This document shows positions 34,266 through 43,902 of a DNA stretch of 64,000 nucleotides, piece after piece (position 1 is the first letter of the stretch; each line of letters starts with the position of its first letter). Origin of the DNA: Schauerella fraxinea (GTDB taxonomy: Bacteria > Pseudomonadota > Gammaproteobacteria > Burkholderiales > Burkholderiaceae_B). Location: positions 3,358,688 through 3,422,687 of the forward strand of contig JAVDKL010000001.1 in assembly GCA_030849965.1 (NCBI GenBank), in the 5' to 3' direction. A model generated the notes under the pieces. That model was not told the origin of the DNA. It was given only the letters and a program-made list of their open reading frames with translations, and ran no database searches. The position numbers were made by a program, and so were the translations under genes.

Positions 34266-36042
34266 GCCCCTCATGACCGCTGGCGCGATCGCCACGCCGA
34301 CGCCTGCCGTTCACGCGTCGCATGCGTCCCTCGTGGCGCCCACCTCCCTGGGCCGTCGCCCGATGCCCGGCTGGGTGGGCGGCCTGGGCCTCATGCTTGG
34401 ACAAGGCGCGTTGGTGCTGTGGCTGGCGCTATTCCTGGCGCTGCCGTTGGGCGCCATCCTGGTGCGCGCGTTGCTCGATAGCGACGGCGACTGGGCAGGC
34501 GTGGGGCGGCTGGCCGGCATCGTTGCCGCCGATGGGTTTCCGGCCATGGTGGGCCGCAGCCTGACCGTCGGGCTGGTGACCACGCTACTCGTCATTCCGT
34601 GCGCCTACGTTTTCGCCTATGGCTTGACGCGCACGCGTCTGCCGGGCCGTCGCGCCTTACGCGTGGTGGCGTTACTCCCCTTGCTCGCGCCATCGCTGCT
34701 GCCCGGCATCGCGTTGATCTACCTGCTGGGCAACCAGGGGTTGCTGAAGGACCTGCTGGGCGGCCAGACCATCTACGGGTTCTGGGGCATTGTGGTGGGC
34801 GAGGCGTTTTATACGTTCCCGCATGCCGTGATGATTCTGTTGACCGGCCTGGCATTGGCCGACGGCCGGCTTTACGACGCGGCGCGCGCGATGGGGGCCT
34901 CGTCGTGGCGCACGTTCATGACCGTCACGTTGCCGGGCACGCGCTACGCCGTGTTCTCGGCGTGCTGCGTGGTGTTCACGCTCACCGTGACGGATTTCGG
35001 CGTGCCGAAGGTTGTGGGCGGCGATTACAACGTGCTCGCCATGGAAGCCTACAAGGCCGTGGTCGGGCAGCAGGATTTTGCGAAAGGGGCCGCGATCGGG
35101 ATCCTGCTGTTGCTGCCGGCGCTGCTCACGTTCTTTCTCGATCGCAAATTGCGCGCACGCCAGGGGGCGCAGATCAGCGGTCGGGCGCAGCCTTATGTGG
35201 CGGGCCGTCATGGTATCCGCGACGGCGTTTTCCTCATCCTGATGCTGACGATGGCAGCGGGCGTGCTGCTGGTGATCGGCGTTGCCGTCTGGGCGTCGTT
35301 CGTCAAAATGTGGCCCTACAACCTGTCGATGTCGCTGCGGTCATACGACTTCGGCAACATGGATGGCGGCGGCTGGCTGGCATGGCGCAATAGTCTGCAG
35401 TTGGCATTCTGGACCGCGACCATCGGCACCGCGGTAGTGTTCGTCGGCGCGTGGATGATCGAGAAGATGCCTGCCGTTACGCCGGCGGCGCGCGGGCTTC
35501 GTGGGCTGGTGAGCATGCTGGCATTGGCGCCGATGGCGGTGCCGGGGCTGGTGCTTGGCCTGGGCTACATCTTCGTGTTCAACAGCCCTGCAAACCCGGT
35601 GCCTGCACTGTATGGCAGCCTGGCGCTGCTCGTGGTGTGCACGATCGTTCACTTCTATACCAGTGCGCATCTGACTGCCGCCACGGCGTTGAACGGTCTC
35701 GATCCCGAGTTCGAAGCCGCCTCGCGTTCGCTGAAGTCGCCGCCGATCACCACCTTCTTTCGGATGACGCTGCCGATGTGCCTGCCGGCCGTGTTGGATG
35801 TGGCGCGCTATCTGTTCGTGTCGGCCATGACCACCGTGTCGGCCTTGGTCTTTCTCTATAGCCCATCCACCGTGCTGGCTGCGGTCGCCGTGCTGAACAT
35901 GGACGACGCCGGCTTCATCGGCCCGGCCGCGGCGATGTGCACCGTGATCATGGCCAGCTCCGCCACTGCTTCGATCGTGCTGCATCTCGCCAGCCGCACG
36001 CTGGTGGCGCGCTCGCAGCGGTGGCGATTGCCGGCCGCGTGA
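34252..36042 (+). CDS. 2-Aminoethylphosphonate ABC transporter, fused permease
   Basis: GAGG 6 nt before GTG 34252 favours that start (596 residues, 14-nt overlap with the ATPase gene); ATG 34273 is the alternative (589 residues). The protein has two permease halves, each about six helices with an EAA-type loop: [12 protein letters not shown] in the first, Ala-Ser-Arg-Ser-Leu-Lys-Ser-Pro-Pro in the second. This double-length form is the PhnU2 type seen in aminoethylphosphonate clusters. It makes the whole membrane channel without a second permease gene. Confidence 0.9.
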   Translation: MVTPEPLMTAGAIATPTPAVHASHASLVAPTSLGRRPMPGWVGGLGLMLGQGALVLWLALFLALPLGAILVRALLDSDGDWAGVGRLAGIVAADGFPAMVGRSLTVGLVTTLLVIPCAYVFAYGLTRTRLPGRRALRVVALLPLLAPSLLPGIALIYLLGNQGLLKDLLGGQTIYGFWGIVVGEAFYTFPHAVMILLTGLALADGRLYDAARAMGASSWRTFMTVTLPGTRYAVFSACCVVFTLTVTDFGVPKVVGGDYNVLAMEAYKAVVGQQDFAKGAAIGILLLLPALLTFFLDRKLRARQGAQISGRAQPYVAGRHGIRDGVFLILMLTMAAGVLLVIGVAVWASFVKMWPYNLSMSLRSYDFGNMDGGGWLAWRNSLQLAFWTATIGTAVVFVGAWMIEKMPAVTPAARGLRGLVSMLALAPMAVPGLVLGLGYIFVFNSPANPVPALYGSLALLVVCTIVHFYTSAHLTAATALNGLDPEFEAASRSLKSPPITTFFRMTLPMCLPAVLDVARYLFVSAMTTVSALVFLYSPSTVLAAVAVLNMDDAGFIGPAAAMCTVIMASSATASIVLHLASRTLVARSQRWRLPAA

Positions 36043-36101
36043 CGCCGCACGCCACGCCCTCGCCATGCTTCATTTCTTCCGATCTTCTCAGGACAACTTT
36101 G

Positions 36102-36923
36102 ATGACTACCTCCCCTTTGCCCGCACAGCTCGAAGCCGTGATTTTCGACTGGGCCGGCACACTGGTCGACTTCGGTTCGTTTGCGCCCACGCAGGTGTTT
36201 GTCGAAGCGTTTGCACAGTTCGGCGTGACGATGTCGCTCGAACAGGCGCGCGGCCCGATGGGGCTGGGCAAGTGGGACCACATCCGCACCTTGTGCGACG
36301 CGCCTGAGATTGCGCAGCAATACGAGCAACGATTCGGTCATCTGCCGACCGATGACGATGTGACCGCGATCTATGAACGCTTTCTGCCGATGCAGCGCGA
36401 CAAGGTGGCGCAATACTCGGCGCCGATTCCCGGTGCGGTTGCAGTGCTTGAGCACCTGCGCGATCGCGGGTTGCAGATCGGCTCATGCTCGGGCTATCCG
36501 GCCAGCATCATGGCGCGCGTGGCTGAGCGAGCGGCATCCGAAGGCATTGCGCCAGACTGCATTGTCGCCAGCGACGAGGTGCCGCGCGCACGCCCGTCTC
36601 CAGCGATGGCATTGAAGAACGTGGTCATGCTGGGCCTGAACGACGTCGCGGGTTGCGTAAAAGTGGACGACACGGCGCCCGGCATCGAGGAAGGCCGGCG
36701 TGCTGGCATGTGGACCGTGGCGCTGCTGCTGTCCGGCAATGCCGCGGGCCTGACCTTGGCCGCCTTCGACGCTTCGGACGAGCGCGAGAAGGAGGCACTG
36801 CGACAACGCGCTCATGCCGAATTCGCCCCTACCCATCCGCACTATTCAATCGACACGATCGCCGATCTGCCCGACGTGATCGCCGATATCGAACAACGCC
36901 TGGCCGCCGGCCAACGCCCCTGA
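36102..36923 (+). CDS. phnX: Phosphonoacetaldehyde hydrolase (phosphonatase)
   Basis: Start at ATG 36102; the open frame to 35937 runs inside the permease gene. 273 residues. HAD-fold nucleophile Asp16 in Phe-Asp-Trp-Ala-Gly-Thr and the Schiff-base Lys57 in [10 protein letters not shown], the pair that defines PhnX; a later Lys-Val-Asp-Asp-Thr holds the magnesium acids. It cleaves the C-P bond of phosphonoacetaldehyde to acetaldehyde and phosphate in the cytosol. The usual partner PhnW (transaminase) is not encoded in the window; a FAD oxidoreductase gene lies 1.1 kb downstream. Confidence 0.95.
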   Translation: MTTSPLPAQLEAVIFDWAGTLVDFGSFAPTQVFVEAFAQFGVTMSLEQARGPMGLGKWDHIRTLCDAPEIAQQYEQRFGHLPTDDDVTAIYERFLPMQRDKVAQYSAPIPGAVAVLEHLRDRGLQIGSCSGYPASIMARVAERAASEGIAPDCIVASDEVPRARPSPAMALKNVVMLGLNDVAGCVKVDDTAPGIEEGRRAGMWTVALLLSGNAAGLTLAAFDASDEREKEALRQRAHAEFAPTHPHYSIDTIADLPDVIADIEQRLAAGQRP

Positions 36924-36956
36924 ACCTTCACACCCAATCGACCCCGGAGTTTGCAC

Positions 36957-37976
36957 ATGAACCGCTACAACACCCTCCTGATCGCCTTGACGCTCGGTGG
37001 CCTGATGGGCACCGCACACGCCGACACCACGCTCACCGTGTACACCGCACTGGAAGCCGATCAAATCAAGGCTTACCAGGCGGCATTCGAAAAGGCCAAT
37101 CCCGATATCCGCATCCAGTGGGTGCGCGACTCGACCGGCATCATCACCGCCAAGCTGTTGGCCGAGAAAAACAACCCCAAGGCCGATGCCGTGTGGGGTC
37201 TGGCCGGTACGGCACTGGGCTTGATGGACAAAGAGGGCATGCTGCAGCCTTATGTGCCCCAAGGGCTGGATCAGATCGCCGCCAATATGCGCGACGCCAA
37301 GCCGGAACCGACCTGGGTGGGCATGAACGGCTACGCGGCTGCCTTGTGCGTGAATACGATCGAAGCCAAGAAGCAGAACCTGCCGATGCCCACGTCCTGG
37401 CAGGACCTTACCAAGCCGGTGTACGCCGGCAAGATCGTGATGCCCAACCCGGCGTCTTCCGGCACCGGCTTTCTTGATGTGAGCGCCTGGCTGCAGATGT
37501 TCGGCGAAGAGAAGGGCTGGGCGTTCATGGATGCGTTGCACAAGAACATTGGCGCCTACACGCACTCGGGCTCCAAGCCGTGCAATATGGCCGCTGCAGG
37601 CGAGTATCCCATCGGCGTGTCGTTCGACTATCGCGCGGCCAAGCTCAAGGCGGATGGCGCGCCGATCGAAGGTGTGTTTCCCTCCGAAGGCCTGGGCTGG
37701 GAAATCGAAGCGACGGCGATCATGAAGGGCACCAAGCATGAAGCCGCCGCGCGCAAGCTGGCGGATTTCTCGGCCAGCCGGCAAGCCAACGAACTCTACA
37801 AAGCCAACTTTGCCGTGCTCGCGATTCCCTCGATTGCCACCGTCAATCCCAACCTGCCCGCAGACCTGAGCGCGCGGCTGATCAAGAACGATTTCGTGTG
37901 GGCCGCCACCCATCGCGAACGCATCATCGCGCAGTGGACGCAGCGTTACGACGGCAAGTCCGAGCCGAAGAAATAA
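36957..37976 (+). CDS. 2-Aminoethylphosphonate ABC transporter, substrate-binding protein
   Basis: GGAG 8 nt before ATG 36957; 339 residues with a Sec signal peptide cleaved after Ala-His-Ala. The mature part starts Asp-Thr-Thr-Leu-Thr-Val-Tyr-Thr-Ala-Leu-Glu-Ala and contains Trp-Val-Arg-Asp-Ser-Thr-Gly-Ile-Ile and Asn-Pro-Ala-Ser-Ser-Gly-Thr-Gly, the extracellular solute-binding type 1/FbpA-like fold of the PhnS2 group. It catches aminoethylphosphonate in the periplasm for the ATPase/permease encoded upstream. Confidence 0.9.
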   Translation: MNRYNTLLIALTLGGLMGTAHADTTLTVYTALEADQIKAYQAAFEKANPDIRIQWVRDSTGIITAKLLAEKNNPKADAVWGLAGTALGLMDKEGMLQPYVPQGLDQIAANMRDAKPEPTWVGMNGYAAALCVNTIEAKKQNLPMPTSWQDLTKPVYAGKIVMPNPASSGTGFLDVSAWLQMFGEEKGWAFMDALHKNIGAYTHSGSKPCNMAAAGEYPIGVSFDYRAAKLKADGAPIEGVFPSEGLGWEIEATAIMKGTKHEAAARKLADFSASRQANELYKANFAVLAIPSIATVNPNLPADLSARLIKNDFVWAATHRERIIAQWTQRYDGKSEPKK

Positions 37977-38025
37977 TTCGACCGGCATTGATGAGCACGC
38001 ATTTTCCTCGAGAGAAGCAAGACAA

Positions 38026-39156
38026 ATGAAGCAATACGATGTCATCGTCGTGGGTGCCGGCATGCTCGGTGTCGCGCACGCCTGGGCGGCCGCAAAGCGA
38101 GGCCTTTCGGTCGCGGTGATCGAACGCAGCCAGCAGGCGCATGGTGCCACCATCCGCAATTTCGGTCAGGTGCTGGTGACCGGACAAGCGCCGGGCATGA
38201 TGCTGTCGCACGCCACGCAATCGCGTGAACTGTGGTTGGCGCTGGCGCGTGAAGCCGGCTTTCATGTGCGCGCCACGGGCAGCCTGGTGCTGGCGCGTTC
38301 GGCCGTGGAAGCCGATGTGCTGGAAGAGTTTGCGGGCGACCGGCTTGGCCGCGAAGGGTATCGTGCCGCGCTGCTGTCGAGCCGTGAGTTGAGCCAGCTC
38401 TTCGATGGGCAGGTCGCACATCACCACGCGGCCCTGCAGGGGTTTGACGATTTGCAGATCTACTCGCGCGAGGCGCTCCCCGCCATTCGCCACTATCTGA
38501 CGGCAACATTGGGGGTGACGTTCATCACGGGTACGCTGGCGCGCGCCGCCGAAAACGGCAACGTGCACACCACTGCGGGCGACTTCAAGGCGCGCCATGT
38601 GTTCGTGTGCCCAGGACACGACTATCTGACGCTGATGCCCGCGCTTTTTGCCGCCATGAACCTGGAGGTGAGCCGACTGCAAATGCTGCGCGTGGCGTTC
38701 GAGGGTGCGGGCTTCGCACTCGACCGGCCGGTGTTGACCGGTCTATCGTGCGTGCACTATGGCGCGTTTTCGGATCTGCCCACTGCGCAGGTGCTTCGCG
38801 ATCGCATCCAGGCCACCACGCCGATGCTGTTGGACCATGGCATCCATCTCTTGATCAGCCCCACGCCGCATGGCGATCTGATCATCGGCGACTCGCATCA
38901 CTACGGTCAGGACGCGCCGCCGTTCAACGACGAAGCGATCGACCAGGCTTTGCTGGACCTGGCCACACAAGCGCTGGGCAGTCGCCTGCGCGTGGTGGAG
39001 CGCTGGCAGGGCGTGTACGGCGCGCATGGCCCCGCGCCGTTCTCCGTGCTGCCGGTGGACGCCGCAACCACGGTGGCGGTCATGCATTCCGGCGTGGGGA
39101 TGACGGTGGGCCTGGCGATCGGGGAACGTGCCGTGGCGGCGGTTTTTGCAGGGTGA
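38026..39156 (+). CDS. FAD-dependent oxidoreductase of the phosphonate cluster (TIGR03364 type)
   Basis: A protein of 376 residues. It opens with the dinucleotide-binding motif Asp-Val-Ile-Val-Val-Gly-Ala-Gly-Met-Leu-Gly-Val-Ala-His-Ala-Trp and Glu-Arg-Ser, and has a DAO-type substrate half with Gly-Val-Tyr-Gly near the C-terminus. This subgroup of the glycine/sarcosine oxidase family is found with phosphonate genes. By family knowledge it oxidises the amine of aminoethylphosphonate or its N-methyl form to phosphonoacetaldehyde, feeding PhnX. It is last in the operon, 49 nt after the binding-protein gene. The exact substrate cannot be read from sequence. Confidence 0.82.
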   Translation: MKQYDVIVVGAGMLGVAHAWAAAKRGLSVAVIERSQQAHGATIRNFGQVLVTGQAPGMMLSHATQSRELWLALAREAGFHVRATGSLVLARSAVEADVLEEFAGDRLGREGYRAALLSSRELSQLFDGQVAHHHAALQGFDDLQIYSREALPAIRHYLTATLGVTFITGTLARAAENGNVHTTAGDFKARHVFVCPGHDYLTLMPALFAAMNLEVSRLQMLRVAFEGAGFALDRPVLTGLSCVHYGAFSDLPTAQVLRDRIQATTPMLLDHGIHLLISPTPHGDLIIGDSHHYGQDAPPFNDEAIDQALLDLATQALGSRLRVVERWQGVYGAHGPAPFSVLPVDAATTVAVMHSGVGMTVGLAIGERAVAAVFAG

Positions 39157-39286
39157 CGCGCAAGGGATAACACACAGGGTGGCGCGCAGTTCTACGCGCG
39201 GTCATGCCTGAGTGCGTGCGCGAGCGCTTGCAGCCTGCGGCCTTGGCCGCTACAGTCCAACGACCCTCACACTTCGCGGACGCCTC

Positions 39287-41326
39287 ATGCGCTCAAACGC
39301 TTTCTCCACCGTGCTTGGTTTTGCGCTGATCTCGACCACTGCGGCCCATGCCGCGCAATCGGCTGTGGCACCCGCCGACGCCGCGCGTATCGATCGCATC
39401 ACGCTGTCGTCGGGCGGGGTGGCCGAGGTGCATCGCGTGGCCAACGTCGACGGTAATGGCACGGTGCGTATCGAGGTGCCGTTGTCGCACGTCAACGATG
39501 TGCTCAAGAGCCTGCTGGTGAGCGACGCGGGCGGCACGCTCGATTCGCTCACATTGGACGGCCTGTCGCCAGTTGAAGAAACGTTCTCGACGCTGCCGTT
39601 CAATGCCAAAACCATCGGGTCATTGCCCGCGTTGCTGCAACGGTTGAAAGGCATTCAGGTGCGTGCGACGTCGGGTGGGCGCAGCATCGAAGGGGCGGTA
39701 CTGGGCACCGATAGCAACCGTGTCAAAACGCCGGAGGGCGAGACGATTGCTGAGCATCGGTTGTCGGTGTTGACGCAAGATAAGCGCATCGATGTGCTGC
39801 GCTTGGGCGCCGATGCCACCGTCGATATCCTTGACGCCGCAATGCGCGATCGCTTCGCCGATGCCGTTCAATCGTTGGGGCGTGCCGGCAACGATCAACT
39901 GCGTGCGCTTGCGGTCAACGTGAAGGGGTCAGGTCAACGCGCCGTCGGGTTGAGCTACATCACCGCCGCGCCGGTATGGAAGCCCGCCTTTCGTTTGGTG
40001 ATCGGCAATACCGGTGACGCGCGTCTGCAAGGCTGGGCCGTCCTCGAAAACGCAACGGGTCAGGATTGGAAGGATGTGGATTTGACGTTGGTGTCCGGCG
40101 CACCGGTCACATTGACGCAAAAGCTGCATGACCGCTACTGGCGCCAGCGTCCCGAGTTGCCCGTGACAGTAGGCGTCGGCGAAATGCCGCGCGCCGATAA
40201 CTCGGCCGGCGTTGCTGTGGCACGCAAGCAAGCCGAGGTACAAGGCGGCAGGGGAGCCGGTGCGCGCGCCGAATCGTCTGCGATGATGTCGGCCGACATG
40301 GCCCGGCCGCGTCCGGCGGCGGCGCCCATGCCGGCACCGATGGCCACGCCCGCCGCGCCCACGCAGGCGGCGAGCGCGCAAGAGAACATGACGAACGTGA
40401 GCTTTCATTTGCCGCAGCCCGTGACGCTGGCACGCGGTCAAACCTTATCCGTGCCGTTCGTGGATGTGGCGCTGCCGGCTGAGCGCCTGGCGGTGTTCCA
40501 ACCCGAAATGCGATCGTTCAATCCGGTGTCGGCTGTGATGCTCAAGAACACGTCGCCCAGCACGCTGCCACCGGGCATCCTGACGGTGTACGACGGTGCG
40601 TCGGGCTTTGTGGGTGATGCGAAGATGCCTGCATTGCCGGCGGGTGAATCGCGCTTGGCGAGCTTTGCAGCGGATCGCAAGGTCGAGATCACCTCGGAAG
40701 TGAAACCCGAAGAGCAGATGGTGGATGTGAAGGTGAGCGAGGGCGTGGCACAGATTCGGAGCCTGTCGCGTACGGTGACCACGTATCGCATCAAAGGCGC
40801 AAGCGATGCGCCGCGGGTGATCATCATCGAGCATCCCAAGCAAGCGGGCTGGACCACGCGCTCAGATCGTCTGGATAGCGAAACGGCCACGCATCGCCGG
40901 TTGCGAATCGATGTGGCGGCCGGGGCAACCGCTGAAGTGAGTGTGACGGACGAATTGCCTGGCACCGATACTTTCGCGTTGACCGATACCGACGAACAAG
41001 TGCTGATCATGCTGGCCAACGCACCGGCGGCACCGGCGTTGAGCGCCAAGCTCAAGGCACTTGCCCAGCAGCGCCGCACGTGGGCGGCCACCGAGCGCAA
41101 GTTGGCCGATATCGACACCAGGATCGAGAAGCAGAATGGCGAGCAATCGCGCCTGCGCGACAACCTGAGTGCCGTGCCGCCCGATAGCGAGATTGGCCGC
41201 CGCTATATGGATCTCCTGGCAAAATCCGAAAACGCGATGGCCGAACTGGCGACGCAGCGCGATCAGGCCGGCATGGAATACGAGAAGCAGAAGGAAGCGT
41301 TCTTGCGCGCGATCGCGGCGCTGTAG
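39287..41326 (+). CDS. DUF4139 domain protein, secreted
   Basis: Start at ATG 39287 (Met-Arg-Ser-Asn-Ala-Phe), which begins a Sec signal peptide ending Ala-His-Ala-Ala; 679 residues. A beta-rich DUF4139 body spans about 200-560, interrupted by a Pro/Ala/Met-rich linker near 330-365. The last 90 residues form a coiled coil (Glu-Arg-Lys-Leu-Ala-Asp-Ile-Asp-Thr-Arg-Ile-Glu-Lys-Gln). Members resemble the mucoidy-inhibitor-A type. Periplasmic or outer-membrane associated; function unknown. It follows the phosphonate operon by 130 nt but is probably an independent gene. Confidence 0.8.
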   Translation: MRSNAFSTVLGFALISTTAAHAAQSAVAPADAARIDRITLSSGGVAEVHRVANVDGNGTVRIEVPLSHVNDVLKSLLVSDAGGTLDSLTLDGLSPVEETFSTLPFNAKTIGSLPALLQRLKGIQVRATSGGRSIEGAVLGTDSNRVKTPEGETIAEHRLSVLTQDKRIDVLRLGADATVDILDAAMRDRFADAVQSLGRAGNDQLRALAVNVKGSGQRAVGLSYITAAPVWKPAFRLVIGNTGDARLQGWAVLENATGQDWKDVDLTLVSGAPVTLTQKLHDRYWRQRPELPVTVGVGEMPRADNSAGVAVARKQAEVQGGRGAGARAESSAMMSADMARPRPAAAPMPAPMATPAAPTQAASAQENMTNVSFHLPQPVTLARGQTLSVPFVDVALPAERLAVFQPEMRSFNPVSAVMLKNTSPSTLPPGILTVYDGASGFVGDAKMPALPAGESRLASFAADRKVEITSEVKPEEQMVDVKVSEGVAQIRSLSRTVTTYRIKGASDAPRVIIIEHPKQAGWTTRSDRLDSETATHRRLRIDVAAGATAEVSVTDELPGTDTFALTDTDEQVLIMLANAPAAPALSAKLKALAQQRRTWAATERKLADIDTRIEKQNGEQSRLRDNLSAVPPDSEIGRRYMDLLAKSENAMAELATQRDQAGMEYEKQKEAFLRAIAAL

Positions 41327-41388
41327 CGCAAGCAGGCAGCCTTCGAGATGGTCGTCGTGCCGATAAGCGACGAGCGATCAGGTCCGCG

Positions 41389-41880
41389 CTAGTCGACGAG
41401 GGTGCCGTCCGCGAAGCCCTCCGACACCTCGATCAAGCGTCGCACCACATCGATCTCCTGCGCATCGCGGGGCGCGTACACGAGCACCGTATTGGCCGAC
41501 ACCGTAGGGCGCCCGGCCCACACATGCGGCTCGCCCCAACCGCAGGCAATCACCGCCTTGCACCAGGCGCTGGGCAGCGTCATGTGCAGTCCGCCATCAT
41601 CGGGATGATGATGCGCGAACTCGCGCCCGATCAGGAAACCGTACTCGCCCACGCCTGCACGCGCTTTCGGTAGAAAAAGACCCAGCGTGCCGGGTGTACC
41701 ACGCAAGGTGGGTGCCTTGTCTGCCGATTCCCATTGCTCCACCAGCGTGCGCAGGGCTTGCCACTGCGCGTGCTCGGGATGCTGCTCGAGCTGATGCTGG
41801 GGCGGCCCCGGGTACACCTTGGGGGCGGGACCGGCCCGCTGCGGGAGCGCGTCGGGCGAGGGGATGGTCGATTCCGGCAT
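41389..41880 (-). CDS. Luciferase-domain (DUF5519) protein
   Basis: Start at ATG 41880 with AGGAG about 10 nt upstream; 163 residues. After a Pro-rich N-terminus the conserved block is Gly-Arg-Glu-Phe-Ala-His-His-His-Pro-Asp-Asp-Gly-Gly-Leu-His-Met, then Gly-Trp-Gly-Glu-Pro-His and Leu-Val-Tyr-Ala-Pro-Arg. The three-histidine run could bind metal or nucleotide. No signal peptide. Function is not established for the bacterial members, and the name comes from a distant similarity to Renilla-type sequences. Confidence 0.72.
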   Translation of the reverse strand: MPESTIPSPDALPQRAGPAPKVYPGPPQHQLEQHPEHAQWQALRTLVEQWESADKAPTLRGTPGTLGLFLPKARAGVGEYGFLIGREFAHHHPDDGGLHMTLPSAWCKAVIACGWGEPHVWAGRPTVSANTVLVYAPRDAQEIDVVRRLIEVSEGFADGTLVD

Positions 41881-42043
41881 GGGGTCTGACTCCTGATGGC
41901 CTAACAAGGTCGGGGCAGGGACTTCCCACCAAAACCAAAGGTACGAAGTTCAACCGCCATTCAGCAGCACCCTCGTACAGTGAGTTTGTAACCTGTCTCG
42001 ATCCATCGCCCCCCTTATTTCGTCATCCGCACAAAGGACGTCT

Positions 42044-42487
42044 ATGAAAACCCATGCCGAAGGCCACCGGTCGCGGCTCGCCACGGTCGTGTATGCGCTG
42101 CTCGATCCATTGCCGTTCGGCTTCTTCGTGGCCGCCTTCATTTTCGACGTGCTGTATATGCGCACGGGCGGGATCCTGTGGATGAAGGCGGCCGCGTGGT
42201 TGATCGTGTTCGGACTGATCCTTGCCATCATTCCGCGTTTGATCAACCTCGTCTCGGTGTGGTTTGTGCGGTCGCGCACGACCGCGGGCGCCAGGAAGCT
42301 GCACTTTTGGTTGAACCTGCTGGCCATCGTCGCGGCCATTGTGAATGCATTCGTGCACAGTCGCGATGCCTACGCGGTCATCCCGCAAGGCGTGTGGCTT
42401 TCTGCGGTAACCGTGTTGTTGTTGTGCGTGGCACATATCGTTCTGTCGTTGCACCGGTTCGATTATCAGGAGCGTGGCCATGAATAA
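42044..42487 (+). CDS. DUF2231 membrane protein
   Basis: A protein of 147 residues with four transmembrane helices. It has the DUF2231 features Asp-Pro-Leu-Pro-Phe-Gly-Phe-Phe near the N-terminus, Lys-Leu-His-Phe-Trp-Leu-Asn in the third helix and a final Ala-His-Ile-Val-Leu-Ser. The conserved histidines suggest haem binding, but that is inference. The next gene starts within its last codons, so the two are coupled; the pair may form an electron path from a PQQ-type dehydrogenase to the membrane. Confidence 0.8.
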   Translation: MKTHAEGHRSRLATVVYALLDPLPFGFFVAAFIFDVLYMRTGGILWMKAAAWLIVFGLILAIIPRLINLVSVWFVRSRTTAGARKLHFWLNLLAIVAAIVNAFVHSRDAYAVIPQGVWLSAVTVLLLCVAHIVLSLHRFDYQERGHE

Positions 42488-43796
42488 ATCCAAGTCGTTG
42501 GGCGCGCTATCGGTGGCGTTGGTCGTGCTGGTAAGCGGTTGCAGTGAGAAAGCGCAGGTCGATCCCGTCAAGCAGATGGGCGCCGATCCCACTTTGCCGA
42601 AGGCGCAGAATTTTCTGGTGCCGCCCATGCAGGTGCCGGATGGCAAAGGGTGGGCGGCCGGTGCGGCGCCCAAGGTGGCAAGCGGCTTGAAGATCGAGAA
42701 GATTGCGGCCGATCTGCTGCATCCCCGGATGCTTTACACGCTGCCCAATGGCGACGTGCTCGTCGTGGAGTCCAACGGCCCGGGTACCGAAGCCGTCACC
42801 ACACCCAAGCAATTGATTGCCACGGTAGTGAAGAATCAATCTGGCAAGGGCGGCAAGGGCGGGAACCGAATCACCTTGCTGCGCAAGAGCGCGAGCGGTG
42901 GCGCGTGGGAAAAGCATGTGTTCATCGAGAACCTGCATTCGCCGTTTGGCGTGCAGTTGATCGGCAACACGCTGTATGTGGCGAATACCGACAGCATCAT
43001 GCAGTACCGCTATACGCCGGGTGAAACGAAGATGTCCGATCCCGGCACGGAATTTACCGATCTGCCGAGCACGATCAATCACCATTGGACCAAGGCACTG
43101 CTGGCGAGCCCGGATGGGCGCAAGCTCTATGTGGGTGTGGGTTCGAACAGCAACATCACCGAGAATGGCCTGGAGGTGGAATACCGGCGCGCGGCCGTGC
43201 TGGAGGTCGATGTGGCCACGCGTGGCAGTCGCGTCTATGCGTCCGGTTTGCGCAATCCGACCGGGCTGCAATGGGAACCGCAGACCGGCAAGCTCTGGGC
43301 GATCGTCAACGAGCGCGATGAAATCGGCGCCGATCTGGTGCCGGACTATATGACCGCCGTACGCGAAGGCGGATTCTACGGCTGGCCCTACAGCTATTAC
43401 GGCCAGAATGTGGATGAGCGGGTCATGCCGCAGCGCCCGGATCTGGTGAAGAAAGCGATCAAGCCCGACTATGCGCTGGCCTCGCATGTGGCGCCGTTGG
43501 GCCTGTGGTTTTACACGGGTGCCGGGTTGCAGGCGAAGTACAAGGGCGGCGCGTTCGTCGCCGAGCACGGCAGTTGGGATCGCACGCCACTGAGCGGCTA
43601 TGAAGTGGTGTACGTGCCGTTTGCCAATGGTGTGCCCACGGGTCCCGCTCAAACGGTGGTGAGTGGTTTCTATTCTGCCGACCAGAAGGATCTGTATGGC
43701 GCGCCAGTGGGCATGACGCAGAGCGCTGACGGTGCGCTGCTCATTGCGGACGATGTGGGCAACGCGGTCTGGAGCGTCACTGGCGACGGCAGTTGA
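42480..43796 (+). CDS. Sorbosone dehydrogenase family (PQQ-type) lipoprotein
   Basis: AGGAG 7 nt before ATG 42480, which overlaps the DUF2231 gene by 8 nt. 438 residues. Lipoprotein signal with Leu-Val-Ser-Gly-Cys-Ser, then a six-bladed beta propeller: Leu-Pro-Asn-Gly-Asp-Val-Leu-Val-Val-Glu, His-Ser-Pro-Phe-Gly-Val, Gly-Leu-Arg-Asn-Pro-Thr-Gly and Gly-Trp-Pro-Tyr-Ser-Tyr-Tyr. This matches L-sorbosone/soluble-glucose dehydrogenase propellers, which use PQQ in the periplasm. The sugar or aldehyde substrate is unknown. Confidence 0.85.
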   Translation: MNKSKSLGALSVALVVLVSGCSEKAQVDPVKQMGADPTLPKAQNFLVPPMQVPDGKGWAAGAAPKVASGLKIEKIAADLLHPRMLYTLPNGDVLVVESNGPGTEAVTTPKQLIATVVKNQSGKGGKGGNRITLLRKSASGGAWEKHVFIENLHSPFGVQLIGNTLYVANTDSIMQYRYTPGETKMSDPGTEFTDLPSTINHHWTKALLASPDGRKLYVGVGSNSNITENGLEVEYRRAAVLEVDVATRGSRVYASGLRNPTGLQWEPQTGKLWAIVNERDEIGADLVPDYMTAVREGGFYGWPYSYYGQNVDERVMPQRPDLVKKAIKPDYALASHVAPLGLWFYTGAGLQAKYKGGAFVAEHGSWDRTPLSGYEVVYVPFANGVPTGPAQTVVSGFYSADQKDLYGAPVGMTQSADGALLIADDVGNAVWSVTGDGS

Positions 43797-43827
43797 GGCC
43801 AATCGGCACACGCACAGAGGCATAAAA

Positions 43828-43860
43828 AAATCGGCCGCTTCATATCGAAGGGGCCGATTT
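43828..43860. terminator. Bidirectional rho-independent terminator
   Basis: Perfect 9-bp stem AAATCGGCC / GGCCGATTT around a 15-nt loop, with A-runs before and T-rich sequence after. It lies between the convergent sorbosone dehydrogenase and mqo genes and can serve both. Confidence 0.8.
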
Positions 43861-43902
43861 CTTTGGGGCAGTGAACTTATCCCCGGGGCTTACGCTTCAA
43901 GA

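Noticed and set aside
36846..38159. 437-codon minus-strand frame opposite the phosphonate binding-protein gene
   Set aside because: Shadow of the real binding-protein and FAD enzyme genes; no ribosome site or family.
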